Source: Flammeovirgaceae bacterium UBA5585
GTDB lineage: Bacteria > Bacteroidota > Bacteroidia > Cytophagales > Cyclobacteriaceae
Direction: 5' to 3'
Assembly (NCBI GenBank): GCA_002425185.1
Contig: DILT01000020.1
Location: 1-64,000, forward strand
DNA length: 64,000 nt
Positions 25,458 to 36,500 of the stretch are shown here, piece by piece. The position numbers were made by a program, and so were the translations under genes. A model generated the notes under the pieces. That model saw only the letters and a list, made by a program, of their open reading frames with translations. It searched no databases and was not told the origin of the DNA. Each line of letters starts with the position of its first letter. Position 1 is the stretch's first letter.

Positions 25458-25999
25458 AACTTTTCCATTAACAGTTCCTTCAATTTCTTTTTCGACCGGT
25501 TTAATTGCGACTTGGATGTTGATTCTGATATTCCCATAATCTCTGCTATCTCCTGATGGTCGTAACCCTCCAGTAAATATAACGACAACACCGACCGGTA
25601 TCCATCCGGTAAGGATTCAATGGCCTGCTTCACACGACCAACCGTTAATTCCGGCCGATAAACTTCATCCTCTTCTTCTTCCTTTATATCAAAGTCATCA
25701 TTTTCAGGCATTAACTCCATCTTCTTTTTCTTCACCTCATTAATTGCCTTGTTCACCACAATCCGCTTTAGCCAGGAACCAAAAGTGGCATCGCCCCGGT
25801 ACGCATCAAGATTGCGAAAAGCGTTAATAAAGGCTTCCTGAAGCACGTCCTCTGCCGCATCCTCCCCTCCCACAATCCTGTAAGCCACATTATACATCGC
25901 CTTAGCATACAGTTTGTAAAGCCTGTAATGTGCCTGCTGGTCGCCCGCCCGGCAACGCTCAATAAGATCATGATGAATATTCAGGACGTCCTGGCTCAA
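25454..25999 (-). CDS. ECF RNA polymerase sigma factor
   Basis: 181 residues. Region 2 is clear ('YRLYKLYAKAMYNVAYRIVG' then 'AEDVLQEAFINAFRNLDAYRG' and 'FGSWLKRIVVNKAINEVKKKK'), followed by an acidic linker, and region 4 ('IESLPDGYRSVLSLYLLEGYDHQEIAEIMGISESTSKSQLNRSKKKL') has a helix-turn-helix. It should recruit RNA polymerase to a small stress or envelope regulon and be held inactive by the membrane protein encoded downstream, whose start overlaps this stop codon. Confidence 0.92.
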   Translation of the reverse strand: MSQDVLNIHHDLIERCRAGDQQAHYRLYKLYAKAMYNVAYRIVGGEDAAEDVLQEAFINAFRNLDAYRGDATFGSWLKRIVVNKAINEVKKKKMELMPENDDFDIKEEEEDEVYRPELTVGRVKQAIESLPDGYRSVLSLYLLEGYDHQEIAEIMGISESTSKSQLNRSKKKLKELLMEKL

Positions 26000-26061
26000 C
26001 GTAAATGGGTTCCCATGAAAATAGACAATTCAAGTCTCAGAAGGTTGCTTGGCAGGCAACT

Positions 26062-27474
26062 TTATTCAATGGCAATTAACCCTTTTTCATGGGCTATTTT
26101 GCGCATTAAAATCAGTGCGTCCTCGCGATTATTGGGTATTTCACCCTCCAGTATAGCCTCCTTTATCCGGTCTTTAATTTCACCCACCACTGGTCCTGGT
26201 GTAAGATTAAAGAATTTTATGATCTCATCACCAGAAACGGGAGGTTGGAAATTACGAAGGTGATCCTTCTCCTCTACTTCCTTCATCTTCTGTTCTACCA
26301 GGTCGAAGTTCTTTAAAAACTTATCCACCTTCATCATATTTTTTGAGGTGATATCAGCCCGGCAGAGTTTCATCAGGTCATCAATATCTTCTCCTGCATC
26401 AAAAAGCAATCTACGGATTGCTGAATCCGTAACCTCTTTAGCCAAGGGTATCGGGCGTAAGTGCAACCGAACCAGGTTTTGCACTTTTACCATCTTCTCA
26501 TTCATCGGCAATTTCAACCTTCTGAAAATTCCCGGAACCATGCGTGCGCCTTTATCCTCGTGACCATGAAATGTCCACCCTGCCTCCTTATCGTAGCGTT
26601 TGGTTTGGGGCTTGGCTATATCATGAAGAATTGCTGCCCACCGTAACCATAAATCGTCCGATACTTTAGCCACATTGTCCAGCACCTGAAGGGTATGAAA
26701 AAAATTATCTTTATGGGCGCGATTACCTACATACTCTACCCCGTGCAATAAAATAAGTTCGGGAAAAAACAGTTTAAGCAAGCCGCTATGAAAAAGCATT
26801 TTAAATCCATACGATGGCACCGGACTCAGAATAATTTTGTTAAGCTCATCGGTGATGCGTTCCTGCGAAACAATCTTCAATCGTTCGGCCTGGCTCATCA
26901 TAGCCGAAAACGTGTCGGGCTCAATGTCATAGTTTAATTGCGAGGCAAACCTGGCAGCCCGCATCATCCGTAAGGGATCATCCGAAAAAGTAATAACAGG
27001 ATCAACCGGTGTGCGGATGATCTTCTTTTTCATATCCGAAATACCATCAAACGGATCAATCAAATCACCAAAAGTTTTGGTATTCAGGCTTATCGCCAAT
27101 GCATTGATGGTAAAATCTCTGCGAAGTTGATCGTCTTCAAGCGTGCCGTTTTCAACAATGGGTTTTCGGGAATCTCCCCGGTACGACTCTTTCCTTGCAC
27201 CCACAAACTCAAGATTGAAATCCTGATAAGGAATATGGGCGGTGCCGAAGTTTTTATAAACATGAACACCAATATCAGGGCCGAGTGTTTTCGCAACAGC
27301 CTGAGCCAAGTCGATGCCACTGCCCACACAAACAAAATCCACATCGTTGGTGGGTCGTTTTAAGATTACATCACGGACAAATCCACCGACTACGTAGGTT
27401 TCGAGGTTAAGACGATCGGCCGTTTCACCTATTTGCTTAAAGATGGGATGAGACAATGAAGAAGCGTAGTTCAT
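26062..27474 (-). CDS. cca: CCA tRNA nucleotidyltransferase with HD domain
   Basis: About 470 residues from the ATG at 27474 (the frame is open to a TTG at 27492). The nucleotidyltransferase head has 'VVGGFVRDVILKRPTNDVDFVC' (flexible GG-x-VRD and catalytic DxD), 'RRDFTINALA' and 'DPLRMMRAARFASQL'; an HD domain follows ('RWAAILHDIAKPQTKRYD', 'HGHEDKGARM'). The combination is the class II CCA-adding enzyme, which builds or repairs tRNA 3' ends; the HD part may remove 2',3'-cyclic phosphates. It is a lone gene. Confidence 0.92.
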   Translation of the reverse strand: MNYASSLSHPIFKQIGETADRLNLETYVVGGFVRDVILKRPTNDVDFVCVGSGIDLAQAVAKTLGPDIGVHVYKNFGTAHIPYQDFNLEFVGARKESYRGDSRKPIVENGTLEDDQLRRDFTINALAISLNTKTFGDLIDPFDGISDMKKKIIRTPVDPVITFSDDPLRMMRAARFASQLNYDIEPDTFSAMMSQAERLKIVSQERITDELNKIILSPVPSYGFKMLFHSGLLKLFFPELILLHGVEYVGNRAHKDNFFHTLQVLDNVAKVSDDLWLRWAAILHDIAKPQTKRYDKEAGWTFHGHEDKGARMVPGIFRRLKLPMNEKMVKVQNLVRLHLRPIPLAKEVTDSAIRRLLFDAGEDIDDLMKLCRADITSKNMMKVDKFLKNFDLVEQKMKEVEEKDHLRNFQPPVSGDEIIKFFNLTPGPVVGEIKDRIKEAILEGEIPNNREDALILMRKIAHEKGLIAIE

Positions 27475-27551
27475 GTAAACTTGAAACCTCAAATTTACAG
27501 ATAAATCACCAAGTTATTCTTTGTTTAAAATTGTAATCTGTACGGACTGAC

Positions 27552-28565
27552 TCAGTTTCTGATAAAAGTCGGGCACGGAATCAACTTCTCCTTCTTCTTC
27601 GTTTTGGTATTAGGGTTTGCCGCCAACCTGAAAATCAAAGCCAGCTCATGCGCACCGCCACCAATAGGTCCTAATTCAGAAATAGTAAGATCATAGCTGT
27701 AGCTAACCTCTACCCTTTCCATTTGAAAGCCCAACACTACAACAACAGCATCCTGACTGATGTTGTCTTTTACATTTTGCTGAACCGGTATGCCTCTGTA
27801 CCAAATGCCCAGCACCACCGGCTCATATAAAAAGTAGGTACCAATATCCAGCTGATCAAACATACCTTGGTTCTTGTAAACAAAAGATGGCATGATGGCT
27901 GCGGATCGCTCTCGCCTGGCAAGACCGTTGTAAAGCGGAATACGAATACCACCATGAACGGTTGTCTTTATGGGAATAATGGCCTCCTCATCGATTAATG
28001 ATCGGTTAGGTCTGTTCAAGTGCGCAGCCGAAAAACCTAACCACAGCATCCGGCTATAAATCAATGCCCCGGCACCAAAATCAAAGTAAGTTGAGCTTTG
28101 AATGTTGTTATAATCGGTACTGGGCGGCAGGTTTCCATCCCGATCAAACTCAAGTTGATCACCAAAAATCAATTTATTAAAATCAATATTCCGGTTACCC
28201 ACTCCAAAATTCAGCCCGGAAGACAGCACAAATTTATCGGATACCTGAACTTTGTAAGCATACTGAAAATTAATCTGGGTCGAGCGAAGCCCTGCGGTAC
28301 CGGCTTTATCAACTGTAGCTAAAATACCGATGCCACTATTCAGATGATCAAGACTGTAATCGTATGAAAATGCGTACGTAACATAGCCCTGTGTGATGTT
28401 CGGCCATTGGTTCCGGTGATTGGCAATAAACCGGTGATCGGTACTGGTGCCGCTGAATGCCGGATTAAGGTATAAGGGCGCGGCATAGTACTGTGAGAAC
28501 TCCGGATCCTGTGCATAAGTCACAACAGTTGTTAGAAAAAATAGTATTGTTAACCTGTTTCTCAT
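27552..28565 (-). CDS. PorP/SprF family type IX secretion outer-membrane protein, copy 1
   Basis: 337 residues with signal peptide (cleavage near VVTYAQ) and the PorP/SprF start 'DPEFSQYYAAPLYLNPAFSGTSTDHRFIANHRNQWP' region, then an outer-membrane beta-barrel with 'SYSYDLTISELGPIGGGAHELALIF' near the end. PorP/SprF proteins assist secretion or surface attachment of partner proteins that carry type B C-terminal domains. It overlaps the stop of the 1233-residue partner gene by one base (TAATG), so the two are translationally coupled. Confidence 0.93.
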   Translation of the reverse strand: MRNRLTILFFLTTVVTYAQDPEFSQYYAAPLYLNPAFSGTSTDHRFIANHRNQWPNITQGYVTYAFSYDYSLDHLNSGIGILATVDKAGTAGLRSTQINFQYAYKVQVSDKFVLSSGLNFGVGNRNIDFNKLIFGDQLEFDRDGNLPPSTDYNNIQSSTYFDFGAGALIYSRMLWLGFSAAHLNRPNRSLIDEEAIIPIKTTVHGGIRIPLYNGLARRERSAAIMPSFVYKNQGMFDQLDIGTYFLYEPVVLGIWYRGIPVQQNVKDNISQDAVVVVLGFQMERVEVSYSYDLTISELGPIGGGAHELALIFRLAANPNTKTKKKEKLIPCPTFIRN

Positions 28566-31500
28566 TATCGTATCAGATGAATGTCCCCTACCCTGGTAAT
28601 CACATTACCATTTTCATACTTAGCTGTGATTTTATAAACATAGACATCCTGGGGGCACAACCTCCCTTTGTAATATCCATCCCAGCCCACTTCAGCATTT
28701 TTCGTTTCAAATAATAATTCGCCCCACCGGTTAAACACCAGCATTTGAAATTCGGTGACACCACGCATCAACGGCAAAAAATAATCGTTACGACCATCAC
28801 CACTACCGCTCCCACCGAGGCCGGGCGAAAATGCATTGGGGATAAGAAGTTGCGCGCCCTTTTGCACCCGTACCACGGATGCCAGGGTTGTTGTATCCGC
28901 ACATCCATTAGGACTGGATGCCACTAATTTGATCGTGTAGTTACCCTCTTCCTTATAGACATAAATGGGTTCACGTTCCGTAGAGGTTCCGCCATCGCCA
29001 AAATCCCACCAGTAACTGCTGGCCCCTAAACTTCTGTTGCTGGTATACAATTTATCACCAGGTATATAAAGTAACGTTGGCGCAACCGCAAAGGAAGCCA
29101 CCGGACTTTCAAATACCTCAATTATTCCTGCTTTGATAAGTGTCACCGTATCACCCAACACATTGGTGGCTGAAAGTGTGACAGAATAAACACCAGGCCT
29201 TCGGTAGGTATAAACCGGATTTACATCGCGCGATGTTCCTTCACCCGTTCCGAATTGCCAGAAATAAGTAGATGGGTCAGCAAATTGCGAGAGGTTTGTA
29301 AACGTAACCGTATGCGGAGCACAGCCGGATGGCGGATCAAAAGCAAAATTCAAAACAGGTGGTATGGGAAGTATATTCACGGTTAAAGCTTGCTGCTGGA
29401 CGCAAACATTGTTTTTTACTGTGAGTGTAATGGTAAACGTGCCGTAGGTTGCATAGGTATGTGAACCTGGATGAACTTCGGTCGATACAAATCCATCGCC
29501 AAAATTCCAGTTATATTCCCACGGACCGGGCGTTGTTGTGTTGGTTATTGCTACCGTTGAGCCCGGCAGTGTTTGTACCAACGGTGTTGCTGTAAAAGAC
29601 GCAGTGATATTATCGAATGCAGGAACCACAAGTGACTGCGTAGTTACCGTACTTAAGCATCCGGCAAAGTTTCGGGTTTGAAGTGAAATATCCACATTCT
29701 GCGGTATTGCAGTTCTGTTAACATTATAATTTACTATTGCTTCTGCTGATGTGGTGCTTAACACAAGTATACCGTTAACCGTGATTGTCCATGAATATTC
29801 GGGCAATCCCTTTTGCTGCGCTTCAAAACGCAGCCCCATCATGTTACAATCAAAAACAAGCGTGTCGATGGTGAAGTCAGAAACCGGAACAGGATTAATC
29901 CTGATGATGCGCGTGGAATCACGATAGCACCCGGTAGTTAACGTTGTTCGTAGCGTAACACGATAATCCCGAATCAATTGACTGGTATTGATAAAATTGT
30001 AAGTAAATGCTGGAACCGTCCCGGTACTAATATCATCCAGCACACCACTGGCATCACTGATCTGCCAACGGTATTCTGTTGGGTTGAGTAACTGCGTTTG
30101 GTTATCTACTGTAAAGTTTACCGACCGTGGTGAGCAATTGGAATCAAATGGAGAATAGTTTGTAGAGATAAATCCGGATTGCGGGCCAGGAAAAACGGTT
30201 ATGCTAACCGGTGATGAAATTCTTTCACAACCATTTATGGTTACTACCCGAAGACGTACATCGTAGTTTTTATTCACTGAACTAAAGTTGGTGAAATCAC
30301 GCACGAAAAAGTTTGTAAACCCCGAATCAGCAGGGCGCTGAACGGAGTCTGTCTGAAATCCTGAGCCTTCATCTACCTCCCAGATAAACCGATCGATACC
30401 ATCTGGCTGACCGGCAATAGCGGTATTGGTAAAGGTAACCCTCAACACACTGCACCCTGAGGTAACATCAGGGACAAACGAAGAAGCTGGTAAAGGATCA
30501 ACCGTTACAGTTTTTATAACCATAGAACTGCATCCACCCAAATCGGTAGTTACACGAAGTGCTACCAGGTAAGTTCCTGCTACACCAAGGTTATAGCTAA
30601 AGCTCTGCTGATTGTCCAGTGCTGCGTTCTTTGAGAACGTTACACCATCGTAGTTCATATCCCACTCCCATTGCACCAGTTGTTGTCCGGCAATAGGAAC
30701 AAGTGCTGACGCATCTGCGAAGAGTGTTTGTTCACCCTCACATACACGTGTGGCCGTAAATTCGGGAGCGGGCTTATTTAAAACCCGAATCAGAACTTCA
30801 TCCATGCTTTCGCATGAGGTCACATTATCCCGAACGATCAATCGCGCACGATAAATACCAGGATTGATAAACGCTTCATCAAACGGACCCAGCTGGGTTG
30901 ATGAAAAGCCGGTTGCCGGTTCTCTTCTGATCAGGTCATTGTTCTCATCAAAGAACTCCCATCGCCACTGGGTTGTAGGGGTAACCAAGCCCACAGATGC
31001 ATCGACCAAACGGGCATTGAATAAAGTCAGTGGCGTGCTGGCTTCCTGACAGAAATCTGGTGTGATTACGTTGTTTCCTAAATCCCTGATTTCTATGCGC
31101 GCTATAAGGGATGGCGATATGGTGATGATTCGATCGAAAACCGCCTCACAATTTCCTGCAGCATTTGAATCGCGTACCCTCAACCGGATTAATTTCTGAC
31201 CGGCTGTCGGATAGTTGTACACCGGATTGCGCTGTGTGCGTGTTGCCAATGGAGCACCTGTACCGGTATTGTTATCAAAAAACTGCCAGGTGTAAACAAA
31301 ATTTGCTCCACCAATTAAGGGAGTTTCATTGTCAAAATAAATATCATCGCCAATGCAAAAAACGGTTTGAACAGGACCCGTTGCATTACCAAGTCGTGTT
31401 AAAAAATCGGGTTGAGGTGCCGGAACAATAACAATCCTTCCCGTGGTAACCTGAGGCATATTGTCACCATTAACCAAATTCCCGTTAACCGGATTGAAGG

Positions 31501-32266
31501 GATTTCCATCGGTGAGTACATTATCATAAGGATTGCACTGATTCCAGTTTTTTAGGGTAACCTGAAATTCACGACCCACATCAGCGGGTGTTGTTACCGG
31601 AACATTGATCATTAAACTTTGAAGTCCCGGGGCCAGCACCGGATAAATAGGATTGGTATTGGGTGCTGGATTGAGGTATGGAAAACTACCCGGTAAAACA
31701 CTATTAACCTGCACACCTGCAATTTGATTTACTGCCGGGCCGGTTCCATATAGCCATTGAATCCAACGGGCTTCATTGTTTTCACGTGTAGCACGCGGAT
31801 AGCAATTCCAGTCGCTATTATCAGTAAAACGTAAATTGGCAGCAAAGCCGGCACAAACCCTGAACTCCACCGGATCAATGGAAATAACATCATTTGTCCA
31901 GACTACGACCTGCGTTTGGATGGGCACTACACTTCCGCGCGGATTACAGGCATTGGAGGCATCAATGGTTACATCATATCCACAGGTAATTGGTGAATTG
32001 GGGTAAGTATGTTGAATGATAACACCGGTAGCATTTACCTGCGAATAAACTTCTTCAGGTGTACCATCGCCCCAATTAATGAAGTACTGCGTACCCGGTG
32101 TTGATGATAAATACAGTGTTTCAATGCGTACAGTAAACGGGGCACAACCACGGCTGCTGGTGAGAAAGGCAAAGCCAGGCTCCATAATCTGCCCGCCACA
32201 CTGAGCCTGTGCAAGGTATACGCTAACGAATAAAAGAAAACAAACTAATCCCGATCTCAATCCCAT
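28565..32266 (-). CDS. Secreted PKD-repeat protein with gliding-motility type B C-terminal domain (1233 aa)
   Basis: 1233 residues. Signal peptide 1-21; an N-terminal module with 'INWGDGTPEEVY', 'RVCAGFAANLRFTDNSDWNC' and 'QCNPYD' that resembles the N-terminus of the giant protein; then many PKD/Ig-like beta domains (e.g. 'NWNFGDGFVSTEVHPGSHTY', 'WWDFGDGGTSTEREPIYVY') with regularly spaced cysteines; and a C-terminal domain from 'LLIPNAFSPGLGGSGSGDGRN' through 'NRWGELLFE' and 'GWDGYYKG' to 'VYVYKITA'. That end is the gliding-motility-associated (type B) type IX sorting domain. Probably a filamentous surface adhesin or structural protein, secreted with the PorP partner that follows. No catalytic domain seen. 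Confidence 0.9.
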   Translation of the reverse strand: MGLRSGLVCFLLFVSVYLAQAQCGGQIMEPGFAFLTSSRGCAPFTVRIETLYLSSTPGTQYFINWGDGTPEEVYSQVNATGVIIQHTYPNSPITCGYDVTIDASNACNPRGSVVPIQTQVVVWTNDVISIDPVEFRVCAGFAANLRFTDNSDWNCYPRATRENNEARWIQWLYGTGPAVNQIAGVQVNSVLPGSFPYLNPAPNTNPIYPVLAPGLQSLMINVPVTTPADVGREFQVTLKNWNQCNPYDNVLTDGNPFNPVNGNLVNGDNMPQVTTGRIVIVPAPQPDFLTRLGNATGPVQTVFCIGDDIYFDNETPLIGGANFVYTWQFFDNNTGTGAPLATRTQRNPVYNYPTAGQKLIRLRVRDSNAAGNCEAVFDRIITISPSLIARIEIRDLGNNVITPDFCQEASTPLTLFNARLVDASVGLVTPTTQWRWEFFDENNDLIRREPATGFSSTQLGPFDEAFINPGIYRARLIVRDNVTSCESMDEVLIRVLNKPAPEFTATRVCEGEQTLFADASALVPIAGQQLVQWEWDMNYDGVTFSKNAALDNQQSFSYNLGVAGTYLVALRVTTDLGGCSSMVIKTVTVDPLPASSFVPDVTSGCSVLRVTFTNTAIAGQPDGIDRFIWEVDEGSGFQTDSVQRPADSGFTNFFVRDFTNFSSVNKNYDVRLRVVTINGCERISSPVSITVFPGPQSGFISTNYSPFDSNCSPRSVNFTVDNQTQLLNPTEYRWQISDASGVLDDISTGTVPAFTYNFINTSQLIRDYRVTLRTTLTTGCYRDSTRIIRINPVPVSDFTIDTLVFDCNMMGLRFEAQQKGLPEYSWTITVNGILVLSTTSAEAIVNYNVNRTAIPQNVDISLQTRNFAGCLSTVTTQSLVVPAFDNITASFTATPLVQTLPGSTVAITNTTTPGPWEYNWNFGDGFVSTEVHPGSHTYATYGTFTITLTVKNNVCVQQQALTVNILPIPPVLNFAFDPPSGCAPHTVTFTNLSQFADPSTYFWQFGTGEGTSRDVNPVYTYRRPGVYSVTLSATNVLGDTVTLIKAGIIEVFESPVASFAVAPTLLYIPGDKLYTSNRSLGASSYWWDFGDGGTSTEREPIYVYKEEGNYTIKLVASSPNGCADTTTLASVVRVQKGAQLLIPNAFSPGLGGSGSGDGRNDYFLPLMRGVTEFQMLVFNRWGELLFETKNAEVGWDGYYKGRLCPQDVYVYKITAKYENGNVITRVGDIHLIR

Positions 32267-32334
32267 CTCTAATCGATTTAAAAACCGATTAAAGCCCTAT
32301 GCTATAAACAATCGGGGATTAATCGTTGGAGCAC

Positions 32335-32369
32335 AAAAAAAGAAACCCTCCGGTATGTCCGAAAGGCTT
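32335..32369 (-). terminator. Intrinsic terminator after the giant protein/PorP module
   Basis: On the minus strand an 11-base stem with three G-U wobbles (arms 32359-32369 and 32343-32353) and a 5-base loop is followed by C and seven T (32335-32341). It lies 64 bases past the PorP copy 2 stop codon and 69 bases before the start of the 1233-residue gene, separating the two modules into different transcripts. Confidence 0.75.
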
Positions 32370-32432
32370 TTCAAATCGACCAACGGAAAAATAGAAGAAT
32401 CAATCACCGAAATGACAGGATGAAAGACCACA

Positions 32433-33491
32433 TCAATTCCAAAAACCTTCCTTACTGTTGAAGGTCGGACAAGGAATGAGTCTGTATTTTTGCTTTACGC
32501 TTCGCTGCACCGGTTTCGTTGAAAACTGGTACACAAGAGAAACCTCATGTGCCCCACCGGAAGTTGTCTGGAGTTCAGAAACCGTAAAATCATAACTATA
32601 GCCAATGTTCAGGTTCTTCATATAAAGCCCCAACTGAATAATTAATGCATCGCTGGATATGGAGTTTACTACATTTTTCTCCCATGGCTTTCCCCTGTAC
32701 CAAATACCTACAGAAATCGGATCAATGTGGTAGTTCAAGCCCATGTCAAACTGAGAAAAGGATTTTCCCTGCCAACGGTACATGATGGAAGGTGTCAGGT
32801 ATGAAATCCGGTATGAACTGGAACGGAAGGTTCCGTCCGATAAATTAATCCGTAACCCGGTATGAACAGTACCCTTCATGGGCAACCGGCTTACATCACC
32901 CAATACGGATAAGTTAGGCTGATTCATATGATGGAAGGCTGCTCCAATCCAGAACAACCGGCTGTAGAGCAAAGCTCCGGAACCAAAATCGAAATAACTC
33001 TGTCGCCCGATGCGATCCTGATCCGGATCAATGGAATAATACTGACCATCACGTTCAAATTCCAATCCATCCCCTAATCGGATTCTGCTTCGATCAATGC
33101 CATTGGTACCATAACCAAAATATAAACCAGGTGAAAACACGAGGTTATCATTCAACTTCACTTTGTAGGAATAAAGGAGGCCTGCCGTTGTTGTTCGCCA
33201 ACCGGCCGAGCCCATTTTATCTGTTGTTGCCAGAAAACCAAAGCCGCTGCGCAACTCATCTACAAAAATATCATACGATACAGCATACGTAGCGAAAGCT
33301 TGTGGCAGGTTAGGCCACTGTACACGGTGATTAACGGCAACACGCTGCTGAGGTGTAATACCTGCAAAGCCAGGATTAAGGTACAAGGGTGCCTGATAAT
33401 ATTGGGAAAACTGAATGTCTTGTGCGTTAACCGACACAAGACTTATAACCCCAACTACTACTGCTGATATTCTTAAGCGCATAGTGTGCAT
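32433..33491 (-). CDS. PorP/SprF family type IX secretion outer-membrane protein, copy 2
   Basis: 352 residues; the alternative ATG at 33482 gives the neater signal peptide (MRLRISAVVVGVISLVSVNAQ). The family start 'DIQFSQYYQAPLYLNPGFAGITPQQRVAVNHRVQWP' region and the C-terminal 'IGYSYDFTVSELQTTSGGAHEVSLVYQF' match copy 1 closely, so the two are paralogues. It follows the giant protein gene by 12 bases and is presumably its dedicated outer-membrane partner. Confidence 0.93.
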   Translation of the reverse strand: MHTMRLRISAVVVGVISLVSVNAQDIQFSQYYQAPLYLNPGFAGITPQQRVAVNHRVQWPNLPQAFATYAVSYDIFVDELRSGFGFLATTDKMGSAGWRTTTAGLLYSYKVKLNDNLVFSPGLYFGYGTNGIDRSRIRLGDGLEFERDGQYYSIDPDQDRIGRQSYFDFGSGALLYSRLFWIGAAFHHMNQPNLSVLGDVSRLPMKGTVHTGLRINLSDGTFRSSSYRISYLTPSIMYRWQGKSFSQFDMGLNYHIDPISVGIWYRGKPWEKNVVNSISSDALIIQLGLYMKNLNIGYSYDFTVSELQTTSGGAHEVSLVYQFSTKPVQRSVKQKYRLIPCPTFNSKEGFWN

Positions 33492-33503
33492 TCAGTTTTC
33501 AAG

Positions 33504-36500
33504 TTATCGAATCATTGTTACATCTCCAATCTGGGTAGTACGTTGTCCGTCTACCAGGCGCAACACAAGCTTGTATACATAAACACCAGCCGGCAACAAA
33601 TTTCCGTTTCGATCATATCCATCCCATCCACGTAGTGGTTGACCAGGAACATTTCGACTTTCAAAGATCAGGTTACCCCAACGATCGTAAATCTGCATAT
33701 TGAATGAGTTGGGCTCATTGATGTTGATACCTCTGATGTAGGGTAAGAAAACATCGTTTACACCACCGGGTCCGGAGATACCACCATTAGGTCCGGAAGG
33801 ATCGGGTGTAAACGCATTGGGCACACGCACCTGGCCACCTTCACGCGCAATGATTTCCGCTCGTGCTGTATCGGTACATACCACGGTGCCACGGGTTTCC
33901 TGCATCACCATAGTAATTGTGTAACGGCCTTCCACCGGATAGAAGTACGTAGGATCCGGCTCACCTAACAACCGTGTAACAATATCATTCGTATCCCCAA
34001 AGTTCCACAAGAATGCTACTTGATCGGATGGAACATTGGAAGGCTGCGAGAAATTAAAGGTTATCAACTCCGTATCAGGAACAAACAGCGTTGTTGGCCT
34101 TGCCTGGAAGGCTGCCTGAGGTTTCGGATAAATAGGAACTGGAGATTTACCCGGCATGGCATTTGGACCTGTTCCAGAGTTATCGGCAAAGGCAACCTGA
34201 CCAGTTATAGAGTTCGTTGTCCTCAGGAATATGGTATACTCTCCAGGGTTTGCAATAAAGAATACTGGTAAAGGAGCGGTTGATACCGCTGTAATCCTTC
34301 CGTTCTGATCGATAACCTGCCATTCATAGATATCACCGGTTGCATTATTCACAGTTATTTCGATTGACGCAGGGAAACATGCTGCATCCGGTGTATAATC
34401 AAAAGCAGCAACCAATGGCGGAAGAATGATATTGATGCTCTTCGAGAATGTACTGCTACAATCCAATCCATTGGCCTGTGCAGCAAGGTTAACTGCCGTT
34501 ACCCTTACATCGCGTAAGCCGGGTGAAGTGTAGTCAACCGTAAATGGACCTACACCCGATTGTGTATTGGGTACAGCGCCAATTCCAAAATCCCAATTAT
34601 AAGCGAAGTCAACTGCATCCACAGGTACGGAGGTGTTGGTGAACGTAACCAATGAAGATCCTCCGGTGAACGGTGGAATCACACCTTCATCAAAACCAGC
34701 GGTTACAGCCCGGTAAACTGTAATCGGGATAATTAATTCTGGTGATGGACAGTTACCGTTATTGGCCACATAAACTACTTCATAAATAATCGGGTTTTGC
34801 GTACTGGTGTTTGTGAAGGTATAACTTACCTGCTGTGTAGTGCGCACATCAATTTCCTGCCCGATATTTCCTTGCACACGGTAGAACCAACGATGCGTGG
34901 CTGCACCAATAGAACTGTTGAAGAAATTAATAGTTTCACCGCTACAGATTTCATCCTTATCCGGGAAGATATTTACGAATATCTCAGGGAACACCGACAC
35001 AGTCTCGAAGTGAACATCCTGACAGATATCCAAGGGCGGATCAAGTGTGGTTTGCAATGTTACCTTATAACTGATAGTACCCGTGGGTGAAGGGTTGGTG
35101 AATACGTGAGTAATGGTAGCATTTGGATTCGAGACAGCAGCGGTAAAAGTATCTTCCGTGCCATCAAACCAGCGCCAGTTATAGGTTACGCCAGCAACCT
35201 GATTGTACTGGAAAGTACCCGTATAAGGTGAGCAGCCGGTAGCAGGTCCTACCACACTAAAGGTTGCATCGGTTTGCCCTACTGTTACCGTTACGCTCTC
35301 TCCGACCGGAACAAACGGACAACCGTTTACATCACTTACGGCTGTAAGCTGATAGGTAGTGGTTAACGTAGGTGAAACCGGTATCACCCGGATGTTACCC
35401 AAACCGGTTAGCGGGAACGAAGTCGTTCCATTCGCATCCGTTGCGGTGTACGTTGCGGTGAACGGAGGCTGTCCATCTAACTGCAGCACGAGGAATTGGG
35501 TCTGACCAACACAAAGCGCGAGATCTGAAGTTAACCAACGACCACCAACCGTAGGCGCAACAGTTACTACCATGGTCGCAGGATTACCCACACAGGCAGT
35601 TGGCGCAGGCCCGGTAGGCGTTACCTGGTAGAGAAGTGTACCCGGGAAGAAATCAGCATTGCTAAGGGTTTCATTAATCACATTTCCGCTATTCGGAGAC
35701 GTGAACCCGGTGATGTTAACACTTGATGGTGTGGCCGTCCAGTTAAATACAGTTCCTGCTACCGGGCTGCTTAGCGGCACATTGATGCTGTTATCATCAC
35801 AAACCGTTATGGAAGGTGGCAGGCCTGTAACACTTGGTATCGGATCAACGGTAATATTAATTACCACCGGAGTTCCCTGACAGCCAGCTGGACTGGTTGG
35901 TGTAACCGTATAGGCAACATTACCAGGTGTATTGCTATTATTGAAAAGCGTTTGGAACAACAGGCTACCTGCACCCGGTGAAGAACCGATAACATTTGCA
36001 TCAGCAACACGGGTCCATAAGCCTATTGTGTTTACAACATCGTACGTGAATGAAATATTAATATTGCTTCCGCTGCAAATCCGCTCAAACACTGAACTCG
36101 GAGTAACCACCGGGCGAGGATTAACCGTAACAACCAATTGTACATTGTCACCCACGCAACCTACTGCCGGAGTTTGTGGACGCAAGGTATACGTAACCGT
36201 CTGGGTAACGGCAGTCGGATTGTCCAGGATATCATTCAGCATACTGCCATTGGTAAAGATGGAACCTATGGCAGAGAATCCGGTTACGCCACCAGTAGCT
36301 ACAACATTAACCAATTCAAACTCCACCGATCCGGTGGAAGGCACCGTATTGGATGTTAAGCTAAAGCCTGTAGCTATACCCTCGCAAACAGTAACCTGTG
36401 TTGGCGTAACAATTACCTTAGGTTTAGGTTCTATATTAACCACAACATCAACAAAATTTCCCGTACAGCCATTACCGGTTTTTGCTCCATTGGCAACCGG

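Noticed and set aside
26035..26065. GTTGC/GCAAC inverted repeat between the sigma factor and cca genes as a terminator
   Set aside because: Only five paired bases and no T run on the relevant strand.
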